Shown in pieces: positions 1 to 6,737 of a stretch of 9,709 nt of DNA; within the stretch, counting starts at the first letter, position 1, and each line of letters begins with the position of its first letter. This stretch comes from Thermoplasmata archaeon (GTDB lineage Archaea > Thermoplasmatota > Thermoplasmata > Thermoplasmatales > Thermoplasmataceae): contig JAKBSB010000039.1 of NCBI GenBank assembly GCA_021845155.1, positions 1 to 9,709 of the forward strand, in the 5' to 3' direction. The notes beneath the pieces are model-generated. The model did not search any database and had not been told where the DNA came from. It worked only from the letters and a program-made list of their open reading frames with translations. The translations under genes were made by a program, and so were the position numbers.

Positions 1-131
1 GTTTTATGCATAATTTGAAGATCATATTAAACATTAGAAATAATAATTCGTCCGTTAAAATTTGTCGAGCCTTGAAGACTTTATGGCTTATTTTCAGGTT
101 TCGCTTATGGCAAGTTAGATTGCGAATAAAT

Positions 132-147
132 TGAAAGAAATTATATC
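132..147 (+). promoter_or_regulatory. Putative archaeal BRE/TATA promoter of the adenosine-specific kinase gene
   Basis: A purine-rich BRE-like stretch (tgaaag) runs into an A/T box (aaattatat) centred near 142, about 26 bases before the ATG at 168. That spacing puts transcription start at or next to the ATG, so the mRNA is probably leaderless, and no Shine-Dalgarno sequence is visible. Positions 1-131 hold no convincing gene. Confidence 0.45.
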
Positions 148-167
148 CCCTGAATTTATTCATTTTC

Positions 168-656
168 ATGGAAACAAGATTTGAAACCATTGATGTTAAG
201 ATACCTTCGGGAACAAATATCATACTTGGGTACTCCCATTTTATAAAAACTGTAGAGGACCTCATGGAAATTGTAAATACTACAATCGGCAATTGCCGTT
301 ATGCGATTGCCTTCTCTGAGGCGTCCGGTGAAAGGCTGATCAGGTATGAGGGAAACAGCAGTGAACTTGTGGATGTCGCCGTTGAAAACCTTAAAAGACT
401 TGCATCTGGACACACCTTCATAATAATTTTGAAAGATGCCTACCCAATAAGCATCCTGAACCAGATCAAATTGTGCCAGGAGGTTGGAACTGTATTTGCT
501 GCCACTGCGAATCCGCTTAAGGTAGTTGTCGCAACCTCAGAAAATGGAAATGGAATCATGGGAATTATTGACGGTTCTTCGCCACTGGGTGTTGAGACAG
601 AAAAAGACAAAATAAATAGAAGGGAACTATTGCGTAAGATAGGCTATAAAAGCTGA
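168..656 (+). CDS. Adenosine-specific kinase family protein (DUF355/PF04008)
   Basis: A 162-residue cytosolic protein that I recognise by sequence pattern as the archaeal/thermophile adenosine-specific kinase family (the family of PAE2307), whose usual length is about 160 residues. Conserved blocks are ILGYSHFIKTVEDL (about 20-33), the FSEASGERLIRYEGN region (about 49-63), SGHTFIIILKDAYPISILN (about 80-98), VFAATANPLKVVVA (about 109-122) and GIIDGSSPLGVETEKD (about 132-147), all in family order, so the gene looks complete. Family members were named for adenosine binding and phosphorylation; the physiological role is poorly established, so the reaction is taken from the family. The ATG at 168 fits the TATA spacing. 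The TGA stop is directly followed by the first base of a tRNA gene. Confidence 0.88.
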   Translation: METRFETIDVKIPSGTNIILGYSHFIKTVEDLMEIVNTTIGNCRYAIAFSEASGERLIRYEGNSSELVDVAVENLKRLASGHTFIIILKDAYPISILNQIKLCQEVGTVFAATANPLKVVVATSENGNGIMGIIDGSSPLGVETEKDKINRRELLRKIGYKS

Positions 657-728
657 GGACTCGTAGTGTAAGGGATATCACATAGGCCTCCGGAGCCTAT
701 AATCCGGGTTCAATTCCCGGCGAGTCCG
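657..728 (+). tRNA. tRNA-Arg (anticodon CCG)
   Basis: The cloverleaf folds cleanly. The acceptor stem is GGACTCG (657-663) with CGAGTCC (721-727) and G728 as discriminator. The D arm has a 3-bp core (666-668/679-681). The anticodon stem is TAGGC/GCCTA (683-687/695-699) with loop CTCCGGA, giving anticodon CCG at 690-692, which reads CGG arginine codons. The T stem is CCGGG/CCCGG (704-708/716-720) with loop TTCAATT. No intron and no encoded CCA, as usual in archaea. It starts on the base after the upstream stop codon, so its 5' leader lies inside the kinase gene. Confidence 0.95.
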
Positions 729-760
729 TCAGGATTCAGGCATTATGGCGGTTGGTGGAT

Positions 761-769
761 TTATTTTTT
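761..769 (+). terminator. T-rich stretch, possible terminator after tRNA-Arg
   Basis: About 33 bases after the tRNA the plus strand reads ttatttttt (six T in a row at 764-769). Archaeal RNA polymerase can stop on such oligo-T runs. It lies in the last codons of the convergent acetyltransferase gene, so it may equally be plain coding sequence. Confidence 0.25.
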
Positions 770-1243
770 GATCTGTTTTCCATACACGCTGACGATTTCC
801 CTGTATCCCATTTTTTTGTAGAAATTCAGGGCTATTACGTTCAGCGATGGAAATTCTGCTGTTACCAGATCAATATTCCTCTTCTTACACTCTGTGTAAA
901 GAGAATCCACAAGAAGCTGCCCAACAGAACTTCTCCTGAATTCAGGCATGATATAAATCTCAAGTATCCTTGCCTCCATGGGTGGTAAGTAAAACACCCT
1001 CTTCCTGAATTCTGCAACTATAACTCCTGCAATTTTACCCTTGGATTTTGCAACCTGGGCGAAATAACATTCACGGTCCGCTGCTATACCCTTTAAAAGT
1101 TTTATCGCATCTTCCCTGGAATCTTCATTTACTTCAAATATTGAATCAAACTCCTGGTTCAGTTTTTTCAGCCTCAGCACTAAGTCCAGCACTTTTTCTA
1201 TATCATTTTCTTCGAGTTTTCCCAGTTCCAGTTTAAAATCCAT
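761..1243 (-). CDS. GNAT family N-acetyltransferase
   Basis: A 160-residue single-domain GNAT protein, a typical length for RimI-like enzymes that move an acetyl group from acetyl-CoA to an amine. The central strand and motif A are seen at about 92-115 (ILEIYIMP, then EFRRSSVGQLLVDSL), where the pyrophosphate loop reads RSSVGQ, with Ser106 in place of the usual first glycine. Motif B is NVIALNFYKKMGYR (135-148). The substrate cannot be read from sequence. Its ATG directly follows the TAG of the malic enzyme gene with no spacer, so the two are almost certainly co-transcribed and perhaps translationally coupled; a functional link with malic enzyme is only inference. It ends convergent to the tRNA gene. 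Confidence 0.85.
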   Translation of the reverse strand: MDFKLELGKLEENDIEKVLDLVLRLKKLNQEFDSIFEVNEDSREDAIKLLKGIAADRECYFAQVAKSKGKIAGVIVAEFRKRVFYLPPMEARILEIYIMPEFRRSSVGQLLVDSLYTECKKRNIDLVTAEFPSLNVIALNFYKKMGYREIVSVYGKQIKK

Positions 1244-2584
1244 CTAATTCATCTCCGGCAATTTCTTTATCACATTTCCATCTAGAAGCTTTCTGTATGC
1301 ATTCCTGTTTTCCTCAATTATCTCCCTGGCTATTTTATAAAACCCTTCAGTTGAGTTTGTGCGTCTAGCAAGTCCCTCATCAACAGTTGCCCTTGCGACT
1401 GCGGACGCCACCTGAGGATATAGCTCCCAGTTCTCCATTGTAGGTACGATTCTCTCTTCTGTGGGGTCTTCCACAAAGTTGGCTATTTCATATGATGCCT
1501 TTACCATAATCTTAAAGTTGACGCCGCGTGATCTTGCGTCCAGAACTCCACGGAAAACCCCTGGAAAAATAAGACTGTTGTTTATCTGGTTCGGGAAATC
1601 CCCTCTTCCTGTGGCAATAACCCTTGCACCAACTTCTCTTGCCTCGTGGGGCCAGATTTCTGGAACTGGATTTGCGAGGGCAAATATGACTGGATCACTG
1701 TTCATGGTTTTGATCCACTCTGGTTTGATCGTGTCTGGTCCAGGTCTCGCAGCAGATATAATGACATCCGCACCCTTGAATGACTCTTCGGAAGGGCCCT
1801 TTCTTCTTTCTCCGTTTGTTAACATTGCCAGTTTGTATTTCCATGGATTGTTTAACATGAGGGCATCCATGTCTTCTCTTTCTGGATGGAGAATTCCCTT
1901 GCTATCCGCAATTATGATATTAGAGCCTTTGAAACCAGCAGCCATGAGCAGGTGTGCTGCAGCGACATTTGCAGCCCCTGAACCAAATAGGACTATTCTT
2001 GCATCTGGAATTTTCTTTCCAACAACCCTCAGCGCATTTATGAGTCCGGCCAGGATGATTGAAGCTGTACCCAGCTGATCATCATGCCAGGCTGGTATGG
2101 AAAGTTCCTTCTGCAGCTGTTCCAGTATAAAAAAACATTTAGGCGATTCTATATCTTCCAGATTGAATCCTCCGAAAGCAGGCTCAAGCGCCTTTGCCAC
2201 AGATATAAATTCCTCTTTTGTCCTGGTTCTTATTGGTACAGGAACGGCATTAACCCCGCCCAGATAGTTAAAAATGAGAGCTTTTCCCTCCATGACCGCC
2301 ATTGCGGCCTCCGGTCCAACATTGCCCAACCCCAGCACCCTGGTGCCATCGGTTACTATTGCCACTGAATTCCACCTGCCTGTCAGCTCAAATGAACTTT
2401 CAGGGTCCTTTGATATATGTGTGGAAACTGCTGCGATACCTGGAGTGTACCAGTAGGAAAATGCACCAAGGTCCCTTATGGGTACCTTTGGGAGTATCAT
2501 TGTTTTACCTTTATAGAATTCGGAGAACTTCAGTGACATTTTATTGAAGTGTTCTGTCCTCTCCTGATCATTCTGTAACACCAT
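1244..2584 (-). CDS. Malic enzyme, NAD(P)-dependent (oxaloacetate-decarboxylating malate dehydrogenase)
   Basis: A 446-residue cytosolic enzyme of the short bacterial/archaeal malic enzyme type, which oxidatively decarboxylates malate to pyruvate with divalent metal and NAD(P)+. The catalytic tyrosine lies in SYWYTPGIA (Tyr46) and the catalytic lysine in VMEGKALIF (Lys101). Metal ligands lie in FNLEDIESP (Glu143, Asp144) and WHDDQLGTA (168-169). The Rossmann nucleotide loop is GSGAANVAAA (201-210). Further family blocks are ALANPVPEIWP (302-312) and the GRGDFPNQINNS block (327-338). Length and motif order are normal and nothing is missing. I cannot settle NAD versus NADP. The ATG at 2584 matches the usual N-terminus. 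The acetyltransferase gene follows with no gap. Confidence 0.95.
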   Translation of the reverse strand: MVLQNDQERTEHFNKMSLKFSEFYKGKTMILPKVPIRDLGAFSYWYTPGIAAVSTHISKDPESSFELTGRWNSVAIVTDGTRVLGLGNVGPEAAMAVMEGKALIFNYLGGVNAVPVPIRTRTKEEFISVAKALEPAFGGFNLEDIESPKCFFILEQLQKELSIPAWHDDQLGTASIILAGLINALRVVGKKIPDARIVLFGSGAANVAAAHLLMAAGFKGSNIIIADSKGILHPEREDMDALMLNNPWKYKLAMLTNGERRKGPSEESFKGADVIISAARPGPDTIKPEWIKTMNSDPVIFALANPVPEIWPHEAREVGARVIATGRGDFPNQINNSLIFPGVFRGVLDARSRGVNFKIMVKASYEIANFVEDPTEERIVPTMENWELYPQVASAVARATVDEGLARRTNSTEGFYKIAREIIEENRNAYRKLLDGNVIKKLPEMN

Positions 2585-2636
2585 TTGAATCAGCTGACCG
2601 CATATGTCCTTGGGTGTATTAATCTGTTACGCCTGA

Positions 2637-2645
2637 CATATAAAG
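2637..2645 (-). promoter_or_regulatory. Possible TATA box for the malic enzyme gene
   Basis: On the minus strand CTTTATATG lies about 55 bases before the malic ATG, which would give a leader of roughly 30 bases containing AAGGA as a weak ribosome-binding element. A second A/T stretch (GATTAATAC, near 2619-2627) is a competing candidate. The 114-base gap to the divergent gene must hold promoters for both directions. Confidence 0.3.
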
Positions 2646-2662
2646 CAATGATCGATTTTTCT

Positions 2663-2679
2663 ATGAAAATCTTTAAGGC
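2663..2679 (+). promoter_or_regulatory. Possible BRE/TATA promoter of the two-module GNAT gene
   Basis: tgaaaat followed by ctttaagg places a TATA-like box near 2674, about 25 bases before the ATG at 2699, in keeping with a leaderless transcript. An upstream ATG at 2691 is out of frame and was not chosen. Confidence 0.35.
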
Positions 2680-2698
2680 ATAATTTAATCATGGAAAC

Positions 2699-3634
2699 AT
2701 GGACCTTTCCAATATCAAAGTTGACTGGAATCCCATCCTTGGGAATTATATAAGCCACCTTGAAACTGTATATCCCAATATACCCATACGAGATTCCTAT
2801 GCGTATATTGTGGAAAACCTCAACGAAAATCGTATTCCTTCCAGGATAATTTTACAGGGGAACAATGTAGCCGCCTATGCTTACCTTCTGGAAAATCCAG
2901 ACTTAAATGACAGAATATATGCTTACATTGGTTTCATGTCGGAAAACTTTTGCATAAGGGAAAGGTTGGAAAATCTTGTCGCGTGGGTGGAAAATTCAGC
3001 TCGCAACAGGAAGAGAATAGTGGTTATTAATGATGTTTTCAATGGCGGACCGGTATCTGAAAGTTTTCTACTTGAGAGGAGGTATGAAAAAATAGAGAGG
3101 TACAGCATGAAGCTTGAACTGAAAGATGCGGAAAACCTGGATGAGAAATTCCCACTGGAGTTCATGACAGGCGATCTTTCAGATTTCAACATTGAGGAAT
3201 TTCTGAATGAGGAGTATGAAGCCTATATGGATACTCCCGATTTTCTTCTCTTTCATGGACTCGACAGGAGATCGGGAAAGGAATTCATACGTAAGATATT
3301 CAATGGCATGTATGGGGAAATTATAAACAGGGCTAGCATCCTGATCCGCCATAAGGATCAGCTTGCCGGTGCATGCATAATCACAGATGGTTTTCCCTCC
3401 TCTGGAAAAAAGAGTCCCTTTTTGGCAGATATATTTGTAAAAAAACAGTACAGGGGTAATGGTCTTGCCACCGGGATGATATCAAGGGGAATACAGGCAT
3501 TGAAAGAGATGAATTACAGCGATCTATCCCTGTGGGCTACCACGGGAAATCCGGCCATTTACCTCTATGAAAACATTGGATTTGTTGCGAGCCGTAACCA
3601 GAGGGAGATAGTTTACATTAAGAAAACTTTCTAA
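2699..3634 (+). CDS. Two-module GNAT family N-acetyltransferase
   Basis: A 311-residue protein with the size and layout of tandem-GNAT enzymes, in which one half is degenerate. The N-terminal half (about 1-140) has GNAT-like secondary structure pattern (RIILQGNNVAAYAYLLENP near 49-67, YEKIERYSMKLEL near 129-141) but no recognisable acetyl-CoA loop. The C-terminal half (about 150-311) carries a clear motif A, LADIFVKKQYRGNGLATGMI (242-261), with the Q-x-x-G-x-G/A loop as QYRGNGLA, and motif B SLWATTGNPAIYLYENIGF (277-295), ending in the normal GNAT strand. It probably acetylates an amine with acetyl-CoA in the cytosol; the substrate is unknown. Its stop overlaps the convergent membrane-protein gene by 4 bases. 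Confidence 0.8.
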   Translation: MDLSNIKVDWNPILGNYISHLETVYPNIPIRDSYAYIVENLNENRIPSRIILQGNNVAAYAYLLENPDLNDRIYAYIGFMSENFCIRERLENLVAWVENSARNRKRIVVINDVFNGGPVSESFLLERRYEKIERYSMKLELKDAENLDEKFPLEFMTGDLSDFNIEEFLNEEYEAYMDTPDFLLFHGLDRRSGKEFIRKIFNGMYGEIINRASILIRHKDQLAGACIITDGFPSSGKKSPFLADIFVKKQYRGNGLATGMISRGIQALKEMNYSDLSLWATTGNPAIYLYENIGFVASRNQREIVYIKKTF

Positions 3635-4584
3635 ATTATGTATGATCCAATGGCCATAAGAAGTGGTATCACCAGATTGTCATCAAATGGATACTGCGAT
3701 ATTGATTCTGCAAACGCCCCTATTAGGGCCATGGCTATACCCTCATATCCAAGTATGAAAAAGCCAAAAATGGCAGATCCGATAAATATTGCCATGAAGC
3801 CTGCAAGAGACTTCCTCCGGTTATATGGAAGCTTTGGAGAATGTACTGAACTGCCAACTATGGTAGCAAGAGTATCCCCTATGATTAGAACAAAGAAGAT
3901 TTCCGCAAGCACTGAAAAACTGTGAACCAGCGCGAACGCCATCATAACACCAGTTGCAAACCATATGGCCCCTATTCCAAGCTCAGTTCCTCCCCTCTCA
4001 AAAAACCATATGGCTCTTGCCAGTATGCTTTTTCTGTTCACTTCCAGATAATTTCCAAGCGCAAATAGTACAAGTGCGATAAATGTGATTATAATTTCAG
4101 AACCGTATGTTCCGAAGTGATAGAAGATATAGATCATCCCTATACCACCAGCTATCTGAATAAGGTCCCTGACAATCTCATTTCGCTTGTTTCCTCCCTT
4201 TGCATCTTCATTCATGCGATTAATATGTCTCAGTCTCTCGTTAAAAAAGAAGCTTAAAATTATTGCAATAGAAAGAGTGAAATCGAAGCCATACCAGGAT
4301 GCAATGAAACCAATACCCGTCAGGTTAAAAAGAAAAAGAATCATTATCCCGGAAAATGCGAAATAAAAATTTTTCTCATATAGAAGTGTGACACAGATCA
4401 ATGCTAGAATGAAAAGCGGAACGTCAATAGGGCTTTGCCAGAAATAGAGTGAAATTGCCATAAATGGAACTCCCACAACAAGGGCCGATGCATAGTAACG
4501 TCCCAGCTTCCCTATTGTGAGGATGATTGCTAAGGCTGAAACCAGAGCGTAAATCGCGATCAGAAACAGCTGGGTTTGATTCAT
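3631..4584 (-). CDS. Multi-pass membrane protein, CTP-dependent polyprenol (dolichol/phytol) kinase-like (COG0170/SEC59 type)
   Basis: A 317-residue protein, almost entirely hydrophobic, with roughly eight or nine membrane segments and one polar loop (about 114-138, rich in R, N, K, D, E). The C-terminal third carries what I take as the signature of the SEC59/dolichol-phytol kinase and related CTP-transferase group: IIGDTLATIVGSSV (Gly236-Asp237), a basic loop YNRRKSLAGF with Lys258-Ser259, AESISQYP (Glu293) and DDNLVIPL (301-308). Such proteins phosphorylate membrane isoprenoid alcohols with CTP, which would fit archaeal dolichyl phosphate or lipid salvage. The substrate is inference; the related DUF92 family is an alternative label. 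A TATA-like box lies 27 bases before the ATG. The 3' end overlaps the convergent gene by 4 bases. Confidence 0.7.
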   Translation of the reverse strand: MNQTQLFLIAIYALVSALAIILTIGKLGRYYASALVVGVPFMAISLYFWQSPIDVPLFILALICVTLLYEKNFYFAFSGIMILFLFNLTGIGFIASWYGFDFTLSIAIILSFFFNERLRHINRMNEDAKGGNKRNEIVRDLIQIAGGIGMIYIFYHFGTYGSEIIITFIALVLFALGNYLEVNRKSILARAIWFFERGGTELGIGAIWFATGVMMAFALVHSFSVLAEIFFVLIIGDTLATIVGSSVHSPKLPYNRRKSLAGFMAIFIGSAIFGFFILGYEGIAMALIGAFAESISQYPFDDNLVIPLLMAIGSYII

Positions 4585-4606
4585 TACGCCACCATGAACT
4601 GGTCTC

Positions 4607-4622
4607 GTAATTTAACTCTTCA
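4607..4622 (-). promoter_or_regulatory. Putative BRE/TATA promoter of the polyprenol-kinase-like gene
   Basis: On the minus strand GAAGAG is followed by TTAAATTAC, centred near 4611, which is 27 bases from the ATG at 4584. This spacing fits a leaderless transcript. Confidence 0.45.
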
Positions 4623-4655
4623 CTGTGCTTTGTTATTTTACAATTGCAGTGGCTA

Positions 4656-4674
4656 AGTTTATGATCTTAAAAGG
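4656..4674 (+). promoter_or_regulatory. Possible TATA region of the 183-residue hypothetical gene
   Basis: Two overlapping A/T boxes are present before the ATG at 4690: agtttatga (centre near 4660, 30 bases away) and cttaaaagg (centre near 4670, 20 bases away). Either could serve; neither leaves room for a Shine-Dalgarno leader. Confidence 0.3.
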
Positions 4675-4689
4675 CATCTGGGATAGACC

Positions 4690-5241
4690 ATGAGAATTAT
4701 AGCGCTTGATCCTGAGAACTCAAAACCAATCAAGGGGTACGCAAAAAAAGATATCCTTGACTATATATTTTCATCGGGTCCATCGAGGATCCTGTGTACC
4801 CTTGGAACCGCCAACGGTATAAACCCTGCGGCCGTTGACATACTGGATGAGCCGGAAATAAAGAGAAGATTAACGCTTGTTGGGGTGAATGACAGGGAAC
4901 ACAAGAATATTGAAGCTGAATACATGAAAAAAAACAACGACAGGGTTGACTTCCAGGTAAAACGCAACGTACTTGAAATGATCGATGCTTCAATAATTTC
5001 CTTCCTGGATGGATACTGGAATAGCCCTGAAACCGTAAATTCTGAACTCACTGATACATTGTTCAAAGCGAAACACAGACTCAGGGCAACCATTTTTTAC
5101 GATCTTGAGGAAACTGTCTGGGAAAAACGGAACGAAACAATATTGAATAATATCAGAGCCAGCAACCCTGGGAAAAATGATGTGCTTCTTTGCACACTTG
5201 AAGAGCGATATTGGTTAAATGAAAAGTTATCCACCTTCTAA
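4690..5241 (+). CDS. Conserved-looking hypothetical protein, 183 residues
   Basis: I do not recognise a family. The protein is soluble, charged and without signal peptide or membrane segment. Its pattern is mixed alpha/beta: a strand-turn segment SSGPSRILCTLGTANGINPA (about 28-47), a second strand RLTLVGVND (59-67), a basic/acidic helical region (about 68-97), helix EMIDASIISFLDGYW (96-110), and a C-terminal strand-helix NDVLLCTLEERYWLNEKL (163-180). The reading frame is open over its full length with normal codon use, and a promoter-like box precedes it, so it is probably a real gene. The alternating strands with G-rich turns could suggest a nucleotide- or ligand-binding fold, but no Walker, Rossmann or metal motif is visible and I do not assign a function. 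Confidence 0.65.
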   Translation: MRIIALDPENSKPIKGYAKKDILDYIFSSGPSRILCTLGTANGINPAAVDILDEPEIKRRLTLVGVNDREHKNIEAEYMKKNNDRVDFQVKRNVLEMIDASIISFLDGYWNSPETVNSELTDTLFKAKHRLRATIFYDLEETVWEKRNETILNNIRASNPGKNDVLLCTLEERYWLNEKLSTF

Positions 5242-5371
5242 ATGAAGAAACGGGCTATAGTTAATGCCTCCAACCCACATTACAATAAGGGTCTGCCATC
5301 CCAGTTAACTGAGTTACTTTTTATGGTAGATTTCCCGGAACCGGGCCTGATCTGTGAGATTGAAACGGGGT

Positions 5372-5839
5372 TCAGGCAGTCTTCCCAAACATTAACATGG
5401 TGGATGCCTGCTTCACGGTTTTTTCGGCTATAATCTTTTGAAGATCTTTTTTGGTCAGCATTGGGGGGAGTTCCTCGGTATGCAGCGTAGCATATAATGT
5501 CAGGACATAATGGTGTTTGATCTTTCCTGGTGGACATGGGCCACCGTATCCAACTTTACCGAAATCGTTCTTTCCCTGAGTGAACCCCAGAGTGGTCTTT
5601 TCCACCTTATCCACATTTTTAGGAATTTCTGTTATGGTATGCGGGATATTATATGCAACCCAGTGTACAAAGTTGCCTCTGGGAGCATCTGGATCCTCAA
5701 GAATCAGTATATATGATTTTGTTGAAGCAGGCGGGTCTGACCACTTTATCCCTGGTGAAATATCATTTCCTTCGCATGTAAATTCCTTTGGCATGTCATC
5801 TCCGTACTTCAATCCTTCAATCTGTATGTGAAAACTCAT
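5372..5839 (-). CDS. PEBP/YbhB-YbcL family protein (phosphatidylethanolamine-binding, Raf kinase inhibitor-like)
   Basis: A 155-residue protein of the prokaryotic PEBP fold, the normal length for YbhB/YbcL-like members. Family landmarks are FTCEGNDISPGIKWSDPP (20-37), ILEDPDAP with HWVAYNIP (47-53, 59-66) that form the anion-binding pocket, and GYGGPCPPGKIKHHY (98-111), the second pocket motif. No signal peptide is seen, so it should be cytosolic. The biochemical role of archaeal members is unknown; ligand binding or protease/kinase inhibition is family knowledge only. A TATA box stands 28-30 bases before the ATG, so the gene is probably leaderless. It is convergent with the 183-residue gene and divergent from the pilin gene. 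Confidence 0.9.
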   Translation of the reverse strand: MSFHIQIEGLKYGDDMPKEFTCEGNDISPGIKWSDPPASTKSYILILEDPDAPRGNFVHWVAYNIPHTITEIPKNVDKVEKTTLGFTQGKNDFGKVGYGGPCPPGKIKHHYVLTLYATLHTEELPPMLTKKDLQKIIAEKTVKQASTMLMFGKTA

Positions 5840-5857
5840 GACTGCAAATTGCTCAGG

Positions 5858-5873
5858 ACGATATAATATTTAA
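5858..5873 (-). promoter_or_regulatory. Putative TATA promoter of the PEBP gene
   Basis: On the minus strand TTAAATATTATATCG gives an extended TATA box centred about 28 bases from the ATG at 5839, the usual distance for a leaderless archaeal gene. Confidence 0.45.
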
Positions 5874-5940
5874 CCATGAAATTTACATATGGGGCGAAAT
5901 AAGTTATCCCGTCATTTTTCATGCAGATTATCCATGCAAA

Positions 5941-5955
5941 ATAAATTTATATACC
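5941..5955 (+). promoter_or_regulatory. Putative TATA promoter of the pilin gene
   Basis: ataaatttatatacc is a strong A/T box about 80 bases before the pilin ATG. With start about 25 bases downstream it would give a leader of roughly 50 bases that includes the Shine-Dalgarno site. A second weaker box (ttaatatacc, 5966-5974) would give a shorter leader. Confidence 0.4.
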
Positions 5956-5958
5956 CTA

Positions 5959-5996
5959 ATGCTTATTAATATACCTGTAGTATTACCGATGCTTAT
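5959..5996 (+). repeat. Direct repeat ATGCTTAT x2 in the pilin leader/promoter
   Basis: The octamer ATGCTTAT occurs at 5959-5966 and again at 5989-5996, exactly 30 bases apart, between the TATA box and the ribosome-binding site. A short inverted pair ACCTG/CAGGT (5973-5977/5998-6002) encloses the second copy. It could be an operator or part of a structured leader, but the motifs are short and may be chance. Confidence 0.3.
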
Positions 5997-6016
5997 GCAG
6001 GTAGATGTTATAAAAA

Positions 6017-6022
6017 GGGTGA
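6017..6022 (+). promoter_or_regulatory. Shine-Dalgarno site of the pilin gene
   Basis: GGGTGA lies six bases before the ATG at 6029 and contains GGTGA, the complement of the archaeal 16S rRNA 3' end. It fixes the start and contrasts with the leaderless look of the neighbouring genes. Confidence 0.6.
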
Positions 6023-6028
6023 AATTTA

Positions 6029-6535
6029 ATGAAGGAAGTTGTTTTAAAGAAAGATGATGCCGTTTCGCCCATAATTGGCACTATATTGCTTGTCGCAATA
6101 ACGGTGACTCTTGTGGCGTCACTATATACACTCCTGAATGGATACATCCCTACAGGTACTTCCTCAACACCACAGGCCTCGTTTCAGATTAGCAACGATA
6201 CATTGAGCTCCAATAGTGTTGTAAACGGGTCTTACGTACTCTATGTGCAATCAATCAGCAGCAACATCCCTGCAAATACACTGAGTCTCGTTGTTACCAA
6301 CAGTTTGGGCAATATAACAACGCTTACGGTTGCCGGAAATGATTTGCAGGTATTTGGAAAATGCACAACCCTTAATGTTACCGATCCAACCGGATATATT
6401 ACTACAGATTATCAGTTTGTATTTTCAATGCATCAGGCAAACTTTTACCTGACAAGAATTGCCTTTGTCGACAGCCTGACCCAGGGAACTATAGCAGTGG
6501 TCTCACCCATAGGAGAAAACCCGTTGACACAGTGA
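6029..6535 (+). CDS. Archaeal type IV pilin-like protein (PF07790-type N-terminus)
   Basis: A 168-residue secreted protein with a class III signal peptide: a short charged leader MKEVVLKKDDA, the pilin motif VSPIIG (12-17), then one hydrophobic helix (about 15-38). Prepilin peptidase probably cuts between Ala11 and Val12 (inferred from related archaeal pilins). The rest is Ser/Thr/Asn-rich beta-type sequence with N-glycosylation sequons at Asn56, Asn66, Asn95 and Asn116, as expected for an S-layer-side surface protein. It should be a subunit of an adhesion or other surface filament. No assembly ATPase or membrane platform gene is in the window, so it relies on machinery encoded elsewhere. The insertion-sequence cluster begins about 150 bases after its stop. 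Confidence 0.88.
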   Translation: MKEVVLKKDDAVSPIIGTILLVAITVTLVASLYTLLNGYIPTGTSSTPQASFQISNDTLSSNSVVNGSYVLYVQSISSNIPANTLSLVVTNSLGNITTLTVAGNDLQVFGKCTTLNVTDPTGYITTDYQFVFSMHQANFYLTRIAFVDSLTQGTIAVVSPIGENPLTQ

Positions 6536-6684
6536 CTTTTGACGATTTCTAAAAACTATGGTTTCTTAGAGAATCCTAAGTCAATAGGTTTTCGTTAACA
6601 CAGATGAGTACACCTTTTTCAATGGTGAGTCAATAGTAAGAGCATCCTATATTAAGTTTCCTTACCTGAAATTCAACGTGTAAG
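6536..6684. other. Non-coding gap between pilin gene and IS110 element, ending in the right half of the IS target
   Basis: No convincing gene is present in these 149 bases. A weak hairpin CTTAG/CTAAG lies near 6566-6581. The last 8 bases, CGTGTAAG (6677-6684), are the proposed right target half of the IS110 insertion and contain the AG (CT on the minus strand) core. Confidence 0.4.
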
Positions 6685-6712
6685 GATCATAGCTACCGCT
6701 GATCCGCACCTG

Positions 6713-6723
6713 TTTCATGTATT
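6713..6723 (-). repeat. Right-end motif shared by both IS110 copies, copy 1
   Basis: TTTCATGTATT (plus-strand reading) lies 14 bases beyond the transposase stop. The same 11 bases occur at 8280-8290, 13 bases beyond the original stop of the decayed IS110 copy. Equal position in two otherwise divergent right ends suggests a functional end sequence. Confidence 0.45.
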
Positions 6724-6737
6724 TTATTTTCCCCGGT

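Noticed and set aside
640..652. ggctataaaagc as the TATA box of tRNA-Arg.
   Set aside because: It is only about 10 bases from the mature 5' end, too close for the usual archaeal spacing.
168..656. Reading the first gene as the KEOPS subunit Cgi121.
   Set aside because: Length is similar, but the conserved blocks (SHFIKTVEDL, FSEASG, ATANPL, DGSSPLGVE) belong to the adenosine-specific kinase family.
1461..2547. Several long plus-strand frames across the malic enzyme region.
   Set aside because: They are antisense shadows of a gene with complete catalytic motifs and have no family pattern.
5242..5433. A 63-codon plus-strand frame starting on the base after the TAA of the 183-residue gene.
   Set aside because: Its last third is antisense to the PEBP gene, it shows no family pattern, and no ribosome-binding site is clear. 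The 130-base gap 5242-5371 between convergent genes is better left as intergenic; it holds only a small CCCG/CGGG hairpin at 5334-5345.
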